64,000 bases of DNA from Adiantum capillus-veneris. Taxonomy: Eukaryota > Streptophyta > Polypodiopsida > Polypodiales > Pteridaceae. Made by a program: the position numbers and the translations under genes. Shown here piece by piece: positions 21,158 to 32,428 of this stretch. The notes beneath the pieces are model-generated. The model was not told the origin of the DNA. It saw nothing but the letters and a program-made list of their open reading frames with translations, and searched no databases. Position 1 is the stretch's first letter; each line of letters starts with the position of its first letter. Location of the stretch: NCBI GenBank assembly GCA_014529385.2, contig CM043962.1:90627180-90691179 (forward strand). The letters are read 5' to 3'.

Positions 21158-22013
21158 TTAGATGAAAGTCTTCCGCTTGTCAAAGAATTCTTGAAGAAGG
21201 TTTGGGTACTGCCGCATATCTTCATCCGTCTGCCAAGTTGAGTCTAACTCATCAAGATCCATCCACTTGACAAGAAATTCTGTTGTGATCTTTTGTCTTG
21301 TTTCTTTTTGTCTAACATCAAGAATCTTTTCTGGAACAAGAATTATGTGTTCATCTTCAATTTCTGGCACATAGAGATAAGTTTGGAATGGGCGAATCTC
21401 CTTGTATGTACTGTTTGAGCCAAGAAATGTGGAAAGTTGGATGAAGTTTTCCCCATGAGAGTGGAAGTTCCAACTTGTAACTGACAACTGAGTACTTCTT
21501 GATTATTTTGAAAGATCCATAAAAGCGAGGGCGCAACTTTGGAAAGACCGATTTCACAGTTTTGTAGCGATGAGGTGCTACATATAACAAAACCAAATCT
21601 CCTTCTTGGAAATCTGCATGTCGTCGATGCTTATTGGCTTGTTTTTGGTATTTTTGTTGGACATGAACCAACTTGTCACGTACTTGAATAAGTACATCTT
21701 GCATTTCTTGAACCAACTGATCTGCTAGAGCTACTTTGTGTTGAAGAACAAAGTTTGTCGGCATAAGAGGAGTATGCCCATAAGCTACTTGGAATGGAGT
21801 CATGCCAGTTATTGAATGGATAGAGTTATTGTATGCGAACTCTACAAGTGACAAATACTCTTCCCATGACCCCAATCGAATTTGTATGTAATGTCGAAGC
21901 ATTTCTTCCAAAATTTGATTCACTCTTTTTGTCTGACCATCAGTTTGAGGATGGTAAGCTGAGTTGAATAACAAATTTGTACCAAGGGATTTGAAGAGGG
22001 ATTTGAAGGTTGG
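21158..22013 (-). pseudogene. C integrase (C-terminal half) and chromodomain
   Basis: The minus frame from 22034 reads 'NLLFNSAYHPQTDGQTKRVN', the Glu-containing end of the integrase core, then 'EYLSLVEFAYNNSIHSITGM', the GPF/GPY-like 'RFYGSFKIIKKYSVVSYKLE' and HISWLKQYI. A frameshift at about 21480 leads into a chromodomain (ILDVRQKETRQKITTEFLVK..LDSTW, 21158-21400). The first half of integrase (HHCC and first Asp) is missing at the D2 boundary. Confidence 0.88.
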
Positions 22014-22390
22014 ATAAGGACTATGGTTAGCCAAAGTGGGGTCATTAACTAGCCAAAGTGGAATCCTTTGCTACATAGGCTACATTTTAGTTTTTGATGT
22101 GGCTGCAGTGTACAAAGAGGGTCGGATGACCTAGAAAGATACAATGGCAGCATCTCCTAAAATTTAGGGAACTGCTATTTTGCGACTTGAAAATGTATTC
22201 GCGTCATTACCTCCGGAATGACAAGGAGAACATTTTATTACTCTGCCGCGAAGTCAACTGGGCAATCGGTCAGGATATTTTTAAGCAGCGAACCCGAAAC
22301 GGGAAAATGCTTGTAAATGCGCCAAGTGGCACATTTTTGTGCACTTGCCTCCTTAAGGAAGAAGTGGCGCTGAATTTGAAGAGAGGAGAG
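22014..22390 (+). repeat. D2 5' LTR remnant
   Basis: Nearly identical to 27117-27492 of the D2 3' LTR, including 'gactatggttagccaaagtg' and 'ctcctaaaatttagggaact'. It stops at 'gaatttgaagagaggag', where LINE-2 begins. The first about 160 bp of the LTR are absent. Confidence 0.88.
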
Positions 22391-22854
22391 AACTCGGTCG
22401 CTCGCTGCTGCTGCACGCTCCCCCCTCCCCTGTTGTTGCGCCATCTCTGCCCCCCCCCCCCTCCCCCTCCCTCGCGCCCTCGCTGCCTCCAGCCCTCGCG
22501 CTGCCCCCTCGTGCTGCCTCCAGCCCCATCGCCCTCGCGCTGCCTCCCTCGCCCAGCCCTGCCCGCCACCCTTGCCCTCTGCTGCCCGCTGCCCTCCCCC
22601 CTAGCTGCCCCCTAGCCCGTCCGCTGCCCCCCATTCCCTGGCCGCTTCTCCCTCCCCTGCCCCCGCCCCCCCGTAGCCTTTTAAACTTTCGCTCGTTGCT
22701 TTTTCCGTCTCCCCATCCCCCCCCCCCTGTCCTCATCGCTCCCGAAGGTCTTCTGCACCTGGCTCTGCATCACTTCTTCTTTGGACAAGTGCTTGGCGTA
22801 CTCGGTTGCAGATTTTCTTCACCGCCCGCTTCTTCGACTCAGCAGTAGACACAG

Positions 22855-23583
22855 ATGGAGGCTCCAGCTCCGCCACAGAGCGACTTGCCTGAAGCCCCCT
22901 CGCCCGACCCCGTTGAGCCCACCATTCGACTTGCTCTTTCGCCGACAGAGCAAGCGAGCCTTGCCGCAGAGGTAGAACGCTTGCAGGCGACTTCTGTCAT
23001 CTGCAAGGTTCTCGGCACCCGTCCTAGCAGAGGAGAGTTGCGAGACCTTCTTCAGGCCCCCCTTCTCGCAGAGGTGGGCAAGATCTTGGATGTCCAGATT
23101 CTCGGACGGGGGTACTACCAGATTGAGTTCGAGACTTCCGAGATGGCCTCCAAGGTCATAGCTATGAGTCCACTGGCCATCCGAGCATCACGCGCCCACT
23201 TTCGACAGTGGCGACATGGTTTTGACTCGACTTCGGATGTGCTAGTAGAGGAGGCAGACATCCCCATCTCAGTCTGCTTTCCGGGTTTACGGTGGGAGTA
23301 CCTTCCACTTCTCTCCAGGATTGGTTCCGCCATCGGGACTGTCCTGGAGACACCTCGTACGGCAGCATCAGTGGCTGCCAAGGCGGCTGGCATCCCTTCA
23401 GTTCGAGTTTTGGTCAGAGATACCCACACGCTCTCGAAGGTCATCCTTCTGCCTCGGGTGAGTGGGGGGTGGTTTAGACAGAGTATGGAGTACTCGGGTC
23501 TCCCAAACCAGTGCTTCATTTGCAAACAGATGGGCCACCTAGCGAAGGCCTGTCCACGGAGGAGACCTCGACCCGCACCTTAG
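22855..23583 (+). CDS. LINE-2 ORF1 (N-terminal 242 codons open)
   Basis: Starts MEAPAPPQSDLPEAPS. Residues about 20-60 are helical and charged, about 75-200 match the DUF4283-like core of LINE-1 ORF1, and the CCHC knuckle CFICKQMGHLAKAC is at about residues 218-231. A TAG at 23581-23583 ends the frame; LINE-1 has CAG here ('ccacagccccag' at about 4238). This is the best-preserved ORF1 in the window and sets the start codon for LINE-1. Not expected to be functional, because ORF2 is deleted. Confidence 0.8.
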   Translation: MEAPAPPQSDLPEAPSPDPVEPTIRLALSPTEQASLAAEVERLQATSVICKVLGTRPSRGELRDLLQAPLLAEVGKILDVQILGRGYYQIEFETSEMASKVIAMSPLAIRASRAHFRQWRHGFDSTSDVLVEEADIPISVCFPGLRWEYLPLLSRIGSAIGTVLETPRTAASVAAKAAGIPSVRVLVRDTHTLSKVILLPRVSGGWFRQSMEYSGLPNQCFICKQMGHLAKACPRRRPRPAP

Positions 23584-23715
23584 CCTCAGCCCCAGCCTGC
23601 CAAGGCTGGGCCGCAGCCACAGCCAGCGACAGCGCACAGATCCAGAGCCACCCTCCGAGCTTGGGGCTCCAGCGGAGGAGGGGTGGCAGCAGGCCCGTGG
23701 CCGTCGACGCCAGGG

Positions 23716-24515
23716 GCCACAGTTACACAGATGTGAACAGGCTTTGGAGACCTTCTACTGTGCATCGGGCGCACTGATCAACTGGAGAAAGACAGTGGCT
23801 TTCTCGGTTGGCAGTGCTCCTGTGCCAGATTGGATGCCAAGAGAGGGTTTCAGGTGGATTCCTCCAGGGACTGCAGTTCGGTACTTGGGTTGTCAGGTTG
23901 GTTTGGACTTGTCCCCCGAGCAGCAGATTGCTCCTCTTCTCCTGTCCATCAGGAGAAAGCTGTTACATTGGAGCTGAGCACGACTTTCACTGGATGGCAG
24001 AGTAGTAGTTGCCAACCAGGTGTTGTTGGCGACTATGTGGTACATCACTTCTTGCTGGATCTTCTCGAGTTCTTGTATCAGCAAGGTAGAGAGGCTGATC
24101 AGGAACTTCCTTTGGTCAGGTCGCGACACTCAGACTGCCCGAGCCAAGGTGGCTTGGTCGGTCATCACACTTACTTGTTCTCAGGGAGGGCTTGGGATCA
24201 TTGATCCAGCACAGCAGAGCAGAGCCCTTCTTGGGAAGTTCGTCGTCAGAGGACTTCTTCCAGGCGAGGAGCCCTGGAAGGAGTTCTTGCTGCAGAGGCT
24301 TCGTGCCAGGGTGCCTCAGTCAGGAGGCCCTTGGCAACCTTCGACCAGATGGATCTTTACAGAGTTGCGCCGAGTTGGTTTGAGCAGGAGACTGGAGGAC
24401 CGATTCGCTGTGAGTTTGCTTCGATCTTGGGAGCTCTTACGGCGTGGCGTAGAGCAAAGACAGCCGGCGTGCACGGAGGAGCTGCCGTAGTGAGCGCCTA
24501 TGGCAGCCCCTCGTA
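23716..24515 (+). pseudogene. LINE-2 ORF2 remnant fused to gypsy RT
   Basis: Begins with 'CEQALETFYCASGALINWRK' like sequence just after the RT catalytic box of LINE-1, passes through FRWIPPGTAVRYLGCQVGLD, and continues to about 24510. Here the sequence switches to D-type RT (YYRRFIRNFAEIASPLHAL) at a short shared word (cctc..attacag). An open frame crosses the switch (24331-24816), so a chimeric reading frame exists. Confidence 0.85.
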
Positions 24516-26504
24516 TTACAGAAGGTTTATCCGAAATTTCGCTGAGATTGCTTCACCTTTACATGCTCTTCAAAAGAAGGCAGTCACCTTTAGATGGACA
24601 CAGAAAGAGATTTCAACTTTTAATCTCTTAAAGGAAAAGATGACTTCAGATCCAGTCATTGTGTTACCAGATCCTAGGAAGTCATTTGTGGTCCAGTGCG
24701 ACGCCTGTGGTAGTAGCATTGGTGCAGTGCTAATGCAAGACGGCAGGGTAGTAGCCTATGAGAGTAGAATCTTGCAAGGGCCAGAAAGGGCCAGAAAAGA
24801 CTATGCAAGGCTATGAAAAAGAACTGTAGGCCGTGATTCATGCGCTCTTAAGTTGGAAACACTACCTGCTAGGTGCAGACTTTGTTGTCCAAACGGACCA
24901 TTAGACCTTGCGATACTTCTTGACACAGGCAAAGTGATCTGAGAAGCATATGCGATGGGCAAATATCTTGTCCATGTTCCACTTTCAGATTGTGCATGTG
25001 AAAGGCAAGAAGAACGTTGTGGCTGATGCCTTGTCAAGGAAGCCACAAATTTCAGCTGTGTCAATTCCTTATCATCATGAACTTGATGATATGAGGGAAC
25101 AGTATGCAAATGATGAAGATTTTGCAAGGGTCTTCGAGCAGCTAATGGATGGACAACGTCATGAACACTATCTTCTCAAAGATGGGTTCATGATGATGCA
25201 TGGCAGATTGTGTGTCACAAAGCCATTGCGACGCAAAGTTATGGAAGAGAGTCATGTCCCACCGTATTCAGGGCATCGTGGTATCGATGCTACAGTTAAA
25301 GCGGTTCAGACATTCTTCTACTGGCCTACATTGAGAAGACATGTGGATGCCTTTGTGCGAGAATGCCTAATTTGCCAGAAGGTCAAGTTTGACAGGCAAA
25401 AGGCACGAGGGTTATTGCAACCACTACCTATTCCAGATAAACCATGGGAAAGTATTTCTATGGATTTTATCTTTGATCTTCCGAGAACGTAGACAGGAAA
25501 CGATGGTATTTGGACCATCATTTGCAGATTCAGCAAGCAGGCTTATTTTATTCCTGTCAGGAAGAAGATAAAGCCAGATTCGATGGCATGCTTGTTTCTG
25601 AGCAATATTTTCAAGTATCATGGCATGCCACAGTCGATTGTTAGCGACCGTGATTCACGCATGACAAGTTTGTTCTGGAGAGGCATTCTCCAGGTCATTT
25701 CATCCTCAAACAGATGGGCAGTCAGAAGAGGCAAATTGTACTGTCCTAGATCTGCTAACGTGCTACATGTCAGAGCATAAAGGAAAGTGGGAGCAGTGTT
25801 TGCCATTGGTGGAGTATGCATACAATAATACAGTGCATTCATCAACTGGCAAGGCACCTTTTGAGATAGTTGAAGGTGGCAAGAAAGTTCCTCCCATACT
25901 GCATACAAAGGACAAGATATTTGAAGCAGATAAGTATGTTCAGGACATGGATGAAATGTACAAGAAGGTCAAAGTGGCCTTGGAAAAGACTCAGACAAAA
26001 CAAAAGAAAGCAGTTGATCGTCACCGTCGTGAAGTGTACCAATTTTCACTTGGTGATTGGGTGCTTCTACGCTTTGAAAAGGCAAGGTTAAAGAAGATGT
26101 AGGGCAAGGAAAGACTGTTTTCAAAGCTCAGCATGCATTACTATGGGCCTTTTCAAGTATGCGACATAATCAATGATGTTGCATCTAGGCTGAAATTACC
26201 TGAGAGTTGGAAGATTCACAATGCGTTTCATGTGAGTCTTCTCAGACCCTATGTGGGTGATGTGCCAGAGGATATGCCAGCTGAAGATGAGCCGGAAGTC
26301 GACGAGATCTTGGTCCTGGAACAGGTTTTGGCACATAAAGAAAGAAAAGTGAAAGGCAAGGTTGCTAGGCGTTACTTGGTGAAGTTCAGAAACTATCCAC
26401 CAATGGATGCTACGTGGATGGAAGAAGGTGAACTTGCAGAGTCACCAACTGTGTTATCACTTTACCTTGAAGCCTTCGATTTGCAACCTACCTTGACCCC
26501 TTGA
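24516..26504 (+). pseudogene. D2 pol: end of RT, RNase H, integrase, chromodomain
   Basis: Follows D1 pol closely. RT connection and RNase H (DACGSSIGAVLMQDG at about 24700-24745; TAG at 24902 where D1 has CAG), ADALSRKPQ (about 25024-25050), zinc-binding HVPPYSGHRG..CLICQKVKFD (about 25246-25390), 'MDFIFDLPRT' then TAG at 25490, the second Asp motif SIVSDRDSRM (about 25635-25665), a deletion near 25695 that removes part of the Glu region, 'PLVEYAYNNTVHSSTGKAPF' (about 25803-25862), and the chromodomain (about 26320-26500; KVARRYLVKFRNYPPMDATW). Multiple stops. Confidence 0.9.
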
Positions 26505-26992
26505 CTTTTAAAGCTACATGGATTTGTCAGTGTGACAATGGCTTCTGAAAGAAATGATGTACATGGTATTTAAAGTGAGCTCAAATGAAATACCTGTTAC
26601 ATGAATCTTAGAGCTGTACAGATTGTCAGTTTGGCAATTGCTCTTATGGAATGTCCAAAAGTTTGGTTAGTGCTATAGAAGTGAGTATTTCTTGTCAGTT
26701 TGTCAAGGATACAATAATTGCTTCTATTAAAGGGTACATGTGTAACTGCATTCTTAAACTGTCGGTTTGGGTATGCTCGAAAGTGTTACTGGGCCCAACG
26801 TGTACTAAAAGACAGTGGCAAAATGCGTAGCTACCATTTTTTCATTGGAAAGTTAATGACTCAAAGCAATGGTAGAGTGCCAAGCTACCACTATGTCATC
26901 GGGACAGGGTTCATACGCAGGCAATACATGTGTCGACGAGGTGTTGAATACACCAGGGTTGCCAATGAGCATGTATGTGTCGTACATGTATC
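26505..26992 (+). other. D2 3' untranslated tail
   Basis: Noncoding; matches the D1 tail at 46400-46890 in reverse. It repeats the word 'gtcagt(g/t)tg(g/a)caa' several times. The polypurine tract present in D1 is deleted. Confidence 0.75.
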
Positions 26993-28424
26993 TTATTATT
27001 TATTTACTTTCACTTTTTGGAAACACCCCTCAGGAAATCTAACTGCCCTGCATTACATAGCTAGTGTGGAACTGTTCAGAGGGAGTCCAGGCCATAGGGC
27101 AAGAGAGCACTAAGGTTGGACAAGGACTATGGTTAGCCAAAGTGGGGTCATTGACTAGCCAAAGTGGAATCCTTTGCTACATAGGCTACATTTCAGTTTT
27201 TGATGTGGCTGCAGTGTACAAAGAGGGTCGGATGACTTAGAAAGATACAATGGCAACATCTCCTAAAATTTAGGGAACTGCTATTTTGGGACCTGAAAAT
27301 GTATTCGCGTCATTACCTCCAGAATGACAAGGGGAACATTTTATTACTCTGCAGCGAAGTCAACTGGGCAATCGGTCAGGATATTTTTAAGCGGCGAACC
27401 CGAAACGGGAAAATGCTTGTAAATGCGCCAAGTGGCACATTTTTGTGCACTTGCCTCCTCAAGGAAGAAGTGGCGCTGAATTTGAAGAGAGGAGGGCTCA
27501 TTTGCAACTTCTGTCACAGGTTAAGAGCTATGGAGTGCTTCCTTTCCCTCTTATGTACAGTGCGGTGCCAGGAGCGATGCCCTGCACGCTACGCACTGCC
27601 CTCTCTCTCCCCTATGGCAGTATGTTATGCCCCTCTAGTGGGTTTTTCAATTGACCAATGTACAGTTGTGTGGGTTCATGCGCGATTGCCGAGGCAAGAG
27701 CCTCTTGCACAGGTACTGGAGTAGCTAGTGGCTAATCCCCCACAGGTACAGGTGAATTCGGAGAGGTTTCATGTCAAAAATCTCGTCCGATTCAAAGGGC
27801 AAGTAGCCCTACAAGTGCGGGAGCTCGAGGACTTGCTACAGATGCAACCGGCACGCGAGTAGCCCGAAACAGTAAACTACAGCCTGCTGTGTATTTTTGC
27901 AGGTTTAGGGTTTTGGCCCTAAACGGACCCTAATACCCCCAGGAGGTTCGGGGACGCGAGGGGACCGCTGTACATGTGATTTGGGGCATTTTTGGGGCTG
28001 AAAACAGAGAATTCAGCGTGCTGCAGATTCTCGCCAGGTTTTGCAAAGTGCCCGTTACGTCGGGAAAGTCATTCAATGTGTGGGAATACTGACTGTGAAG
28101 GGTCCTATTACAGTTATGCTGTCGAAATCGGGCCGGAACAGTTGAAATTCAGCCAAGCTTGTGTGGGGCAGCTTGTAGGGAACCACAACGTTTATTCCCT
28201 CTTTTAAAGAATAAAGATAAAGAAATACTGAAAGGGGCGCCTAAGTTAGGGGCCAATCTGGTATCGGTCTTCTCATACAGGTGCATTCTAGCAGCCTGTA
28301 TCACTTTTTCCTTTGTTGTGTCTTGAAAGTACAGGTAAAGTGGGCGACAAATTAAATGGGTGAAAGCAAATAAGGTTTAAGTCTAAGGTCTACCGCCCTT
28401 TTTGGATTGTACAGGCCGGTTTCA
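26993..28424 (+). repeat. D2 3' LTR
   Basis: About 1.43 kb from 'atttatttactttcactttt' to 'caggccggtttca'. It lacks the first about 40 bp including TGTCACC. R/U5 contains AATAAA at 28212-28217 and the shared motif at 28224-28241 (one base changed, aatactg). Confidence 0.88.
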
Positions 28425-29760
28425 ATCTGCAACTGCATTTGCAAGGCCTGGCACGTATGGAATCATCATATGAAAGTTTGCCAAGAACTCAACTCATCGC
28501 CCTTGACGAGGATTCATCACTGGTTGAGTAAAAATGTATGTCAATGACTGATGATCTGTCTGCACCACGGAATCTGGGCCAAGAAGATAGTGTTTCCAAG
28601 TGCAGTAAGCATGAACAATGGCTAAGAATTCCTTGTCATAAACTGGGTATCTCATTTGAATGGCTGAAAATTTGCGGCTGTCAAAAGCAATGACACGCTC
28701 ATTCTGCATAAGAACACCTCCATAAGCATGATCTGACGTGTCGGTCATGACCTGAAAAGGTTGAGTGGGATCTGCAATAGCCAAAAATGGAGTTGTCGTC
28801 AAGGTGTGTTTAAGGGCTTTGAACGACTGTTCTGCTTCTTCAGTCCATTGAAGTTTATACTGCTTGGTAAGCTCAGTCAAAGGAGCTGCAATGTTGTAGA
28901 TTTTGTGGACCTTGGTATGATAGAAGTTTGCAAGTCCCAAAAAAGAGCGCACATCTGAGATGGTGAGCGGTAAAGGCCAATCCACTATGACCTGTATTTT
29001 CTTGGGATCGACTGCAACGCCACTAGCAGAAATAATGTGACCAAGGTATTCCACCTGATTCTTGAAGAAATCACTTTTCTTCTTATTGATGTATAGCACA
29101 TTGGTTCGCAAAACTTGGAAGACAAACTTCAAATGTTCCTTGTGATCAGCCATCGTTCGACTGAAAACTAAAATGTCATCCAAATAGACAATCACGAACT
29201 TGTTTAAGTAAGGTCCGAAAATTTCGTTCATCAGGGTCATAAAAGAGGCCGGGGCATTGGTTAACCCGAATGGAATATGACCTTCATCCAGCAAATCTTC
29301 TAGCTGCCGCTGTATCTCTTGAGATTCTGAGTATGAAACTTGATAAGGGGCTCGAATTGGTGGAGGTTGGCCGGGGATCAAATCTATGGGATGATCCACG
29401 GGACGCCGAGGAGGCAAAGTTGCTGGTAGCTCGTCGGGAAACAAGTCTAGATGTGGTTGAAAGAAGGGTTGTTGCAAATAAGCAATGTTGGAGGATGATT
29501 TAACTTCTGCGTCTTCTGCACCAGGTTTGACATCTCGCAACATGATTAAGGCAGTAGCACAATCACGTTTTCGAACCAGCCGTCTGACTTGTAAAGCAGA
29601 AACCAATATAATGGGTTTGGTACTGAAAAGACCACGAAGCTCTATTTCTTGTTGCTTGTGAAAGAGCCGAATTGATTGATCTTTGAAACTGATTATTGGA
29701 TCATACTGAAATAACCAAGACTGGCCAAGGATCAAGTCGTAATGTGACAAGGGCATAACT
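28425..29760 (-). pseudogene. C protease end, reverse transcriptase (deleted) and RNase H
   Basis: A 420-codon open frame (28494-29756). From the N-terminus it has the protease end (SHYDLILGQSWLFQYDPIIS), a linker (ELPATLPPRRPVDHPIDLIP), the RT start (QLEDLLDEGHI), then directly PFGLTNAPASF, the catalytic box YLDDILVFSR, FLGHIISASGVAVDPKK and the RNase H (TDTSDHAYGGVLMQNE; TDHQSLTYIF). Roughly 100 residues of fingers and palm, including the motif A Asp, are missing without a frame change. A TGA (28491-28493) replaces the Trp of 'RQGRW'. The end, GLANAVAD, abuts D2. Confidence 0.9.
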
Positions 29761-31819
29761 GAAAAACCAAGCTGATCCTAGTAATCCTGAATCTGAAAAT
29801 CCAGGTTTTCAATCCTTTTGTTGCACTCGAGGAAGGAACCATCAGCAAGTTCTACTTGATAAGTTGCCTCACTAGGTTGAGTTTGAAGGCACAGTTTAGT
29901 AATCAAAGATGTGCTGACGAAATTAGTAGAACACCCACTATCTACAAGAACATTGATTGGCTGCTTGCCAACAAAGCCAAGGAGGCTAAGAACCTGATTC
30001 GAAAGATCCACTAGAGCAGTGACATGATTTCGAGCATTCATCATTAAGGCACTTACAATCTTGGAAACTCGAACACAACGTGCTGCTTGTTTGCCTTTGT
30101 CTGGAACAGAAGATTGGCTTTGAAATTGTGGTCTCCATGTGAGAATTCTGGCGAGGATTTGAAGGGTTTGGCTTCTTGGGGCATTCATACCACTTGTGCT
30201 GTCCATGACAAATTGTACATGATCCTGTACGGTTGGAGTTGGAGGTTGAAGGAGCTGATGAAGAGGCTTGTTGTCCAGAGGAAGTATCCGGCCGAAAATC
30301 ACGACGACCATTCCTTCTATGATTGGGACGATTGTTTCGTCGATTCTGATTATTTATAGAAGAGGAGGCTCTGGAAGTGGTTGCTTGTCCAGAAGATTGG
30401 GGTCGAAAAGAAGTTTGTCCAGCAGAGTATTGTCTCGAAGATTGAGATCCTGAGAAAGAACGCTGATTTTGACCACCTTGTCCTTGGTAATTACGCTGTG
30501 AAGAGCTTGCAGAATTGGAAACTCGATCACTAAGAAGGAAATTTTTGAATGGGCGCCGATTATTACCAAGACGCTCGACATAAGCGATTGCAGCATCCAG
30601 TGTGGCAGGGTTAAATTTATGGACATCATCTTGCAGGGAAGGCTCAAGTCCTTTAACAAAATTGTGGAGTTTGTCGGAAGGACTGAGAGTCTCTATCTCA
30701 AGAGTTAATTTCTGAGACTCCAAGATGTACGTGGTCAAGGAACCAGTTTGGCTCAGGCGGCGAAGAGAAGACCAGGCGTGAAAATCGGCATTTGCAAGCT
30801 CAAAAGCCTTGCAAAGAACACGCCGGAATTTGTCCCAAGTAGCGGTGATTTTTCCATCTTTAACGTGGCGACGCCACCAAAGGAATGCAATATTCTTTAG
30901 TAGGGAGCTTGCCAAAGCAACCTTCTTGCTTTCAATGAGATCGGTATTTGAAAATAAACCTCCATTTTGAAAAGCCAATGGTCCAGCATGCGCTTATCGC
31001 GGCAACCGTTGTATGGCTCGGGCAACTTTGCATCAATTTTCTTTTTTTGTGCTGTGTTTATTACCTTAAAAAGATATTTTAATTCAGGATTGTCTACCTC
31101 GGGTTCTCGAGATTCGACTTGCTTAGGAACTGACTCTGCTACCGAGGAAATTGAATATGTAGCTGGCTGCGTCCTCGAAGAAGACAAGGCCTGTAAGACA
31201 TCCAAACGGGCGGTCATCGATGCAAGACCGGTGGAAAGGGCCTCCTGGAGGATGGACATCTGTTCTGTGAGGATGGCTATCGGATCGTGCGGGTGGAGCA
31301 CTGCCTGTCTCTGACATTCTTACAGCTCAGAGGGAATATCTCGGAGAGGCTGGAGAGGTGTGGTAGCCGTAAAAGGGTGAAGCTGGTAGTGATGTTGCGT
31401 CCCACTCCTCTAAGAAATCTGGTCCAAGATCCGAATCCTCGATATCTTCCACCTCGTTGATAGGAGGTGTGTCGTCTGGTGTCAAAGGCATATAGTCTGG
31501 AAGCTACAACTCGCTTTGAACCCGAACCAAAGGCCGCTGGGAGATGATGTCGTTCACTGTATCCACGCGACACTCTGTCAGAGAATAGGCCAAGTGAGGG
31601 TACTGGCCCAGTATGTGCTCGTAGTGTGGCAAATGAAGAGGCTCGCACGTAACAACGATATGCCACACCACCCAGCCCTGTGCCAATGAGTGACATAAAC
31701 CAGGTAATTTTGGGGCAACACTTCGGGAACCTCGTCTATGTACGAGAGAAAGATGAGTGGAACGTCGAGGGCGTCGTTGGCCATGACTGTGAACAAGCCC
31801 GCGTGCGCACCCGACAATG
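29761..31819 (-). pseudogene. C gag and N-terminal protease
   Basis: Gag probably starts near 31817 (MSGAHAGLFTVMANDA). An acidic region (about 31320-31510) and a helical segment (TEQMSILQEALSTGLASMTA, about 31200-31260) precede the retrotrans_gag domain at 30400-31000 (FLWWRRHVKDGKITATWDKF; LRRLSQTGSLTTYI). A Gln/Ser/Arg-rich linker and a short zinc knuckle CTICHGQHKWYEC (about 30190-30230) follow. The protease reads NVLVDSGCSTNFVSTSLITK (29900-29960), with a normal D-S-G. Frame changes near 31500, 30930 and 30060. A stop separates it from RT near 29760. Confidence 0.85.
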
Positions 31820-32415
31820 GCTAGAATTGGCAGCGCAGAGGATTAGCAGAAGAGGAGGCAGCAGATTTTCTTCACGCTGGCGAAGTCTTTTCATTGCGCT
31901 GGCTGCCGTTGGTGGCTCTTTGTTATTAGTTGTTTTTAATGTTGGGGTGCCCACTTTAAAATTATGTTGGGCGGCCGGCCAAAAACCCCTTAAAATTAAA
32001 AGGGTGTCCACTTTAATCCAGTGCTGGCAAAAAAAAATGAGACGATGATCTGTAGATTCGAAAGCTGCGTGCGCTGCGAGCGTGAGTAGCCGGGTGAAGG
32101 GGGCGCGGAAGCACTGGCTCGTGTCACTTGCGCAAGGAAAGGGTGCGACTCTTCATGGAAAAGCACAAATTGTCCATGCGAAGAGTCACCTTGTGCTGGA
32201 GAAACAAACTCCAGAAGTGCAATCGGTATGCCGCAACACCCACTTTGTCTGCCGTCTTCTGATTGTCTTTATGTACGTGTAGAAGAGAAAATTACCTCAT
32301 GCTGACGTAGGTATTGTCCATCTTTCTTTTGCTTCCATACAACTCCGGGAAGGGGGGGGGGGAAGTAGCGGTGAGGGTGAGAGGCTCACAACCTTTGGGT
32401 CCTGGGAGAAAATTT
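31820..32415 (-). other. C leader between PBS and gag
   Basis: About 600 bp with no domain recognised. Contains a 10-G run (about 32353-32362) and direct words like 'gaagagtcacc'. Long leaders are common in plant chromoviruses. Confidence 0.5.
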
Positions 32416-32428
32416 TCTCTGATACCAC
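32416..32428 (-). other. C primer-binding site (initiator Met tRNA)
   Basis: On minus, GTGGTATCAGAGA immediately follows the 5' LTR end; 12 bases match the initiator tRNA-Met complement. Confidence 0.88.

Larger units (their letters stand above)
22391..24515 (+). mobile_element. LINE-2: internally deleted and 3'-truncated relative of LINE-1
   Basis: C-rich leader (22391-22854), intact first part of ORF1 (22855-23583), then a jump near 23715 to a late part of ORF2 (matching LINE-1 from about 7660), which runs to 24515 and ends abruptly in D2 RT. Missing are the ORF1 C-terminus, the endonuclease, the catalytic RT motifs and the 3' end. The left boundary abuts the D2 5' LTR. No right TSD survives. 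Confidence 0.9.
22014..28424 (+). mobile_element. D2: plus-strand D-family chromovirus, deleted, carrying LINE-2
   Basis: D2 has a 5' LTR remnant (22014-22390), LINE-2 (22391-24515), pol from the middle of RT onward (24516-26504), a 3' tail and a 3' LTR (about 26993-28424). Comparison with D1 shows losses: the first part of the 5' LTR, everything from mid-LTR through gag, protease and most of RT, and about 90 bp around the polypurine tract and LTR start. It lies within C, so it is younger than the C insertion or arrived by recombination. No TSD remains. Confidence 0.85.
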
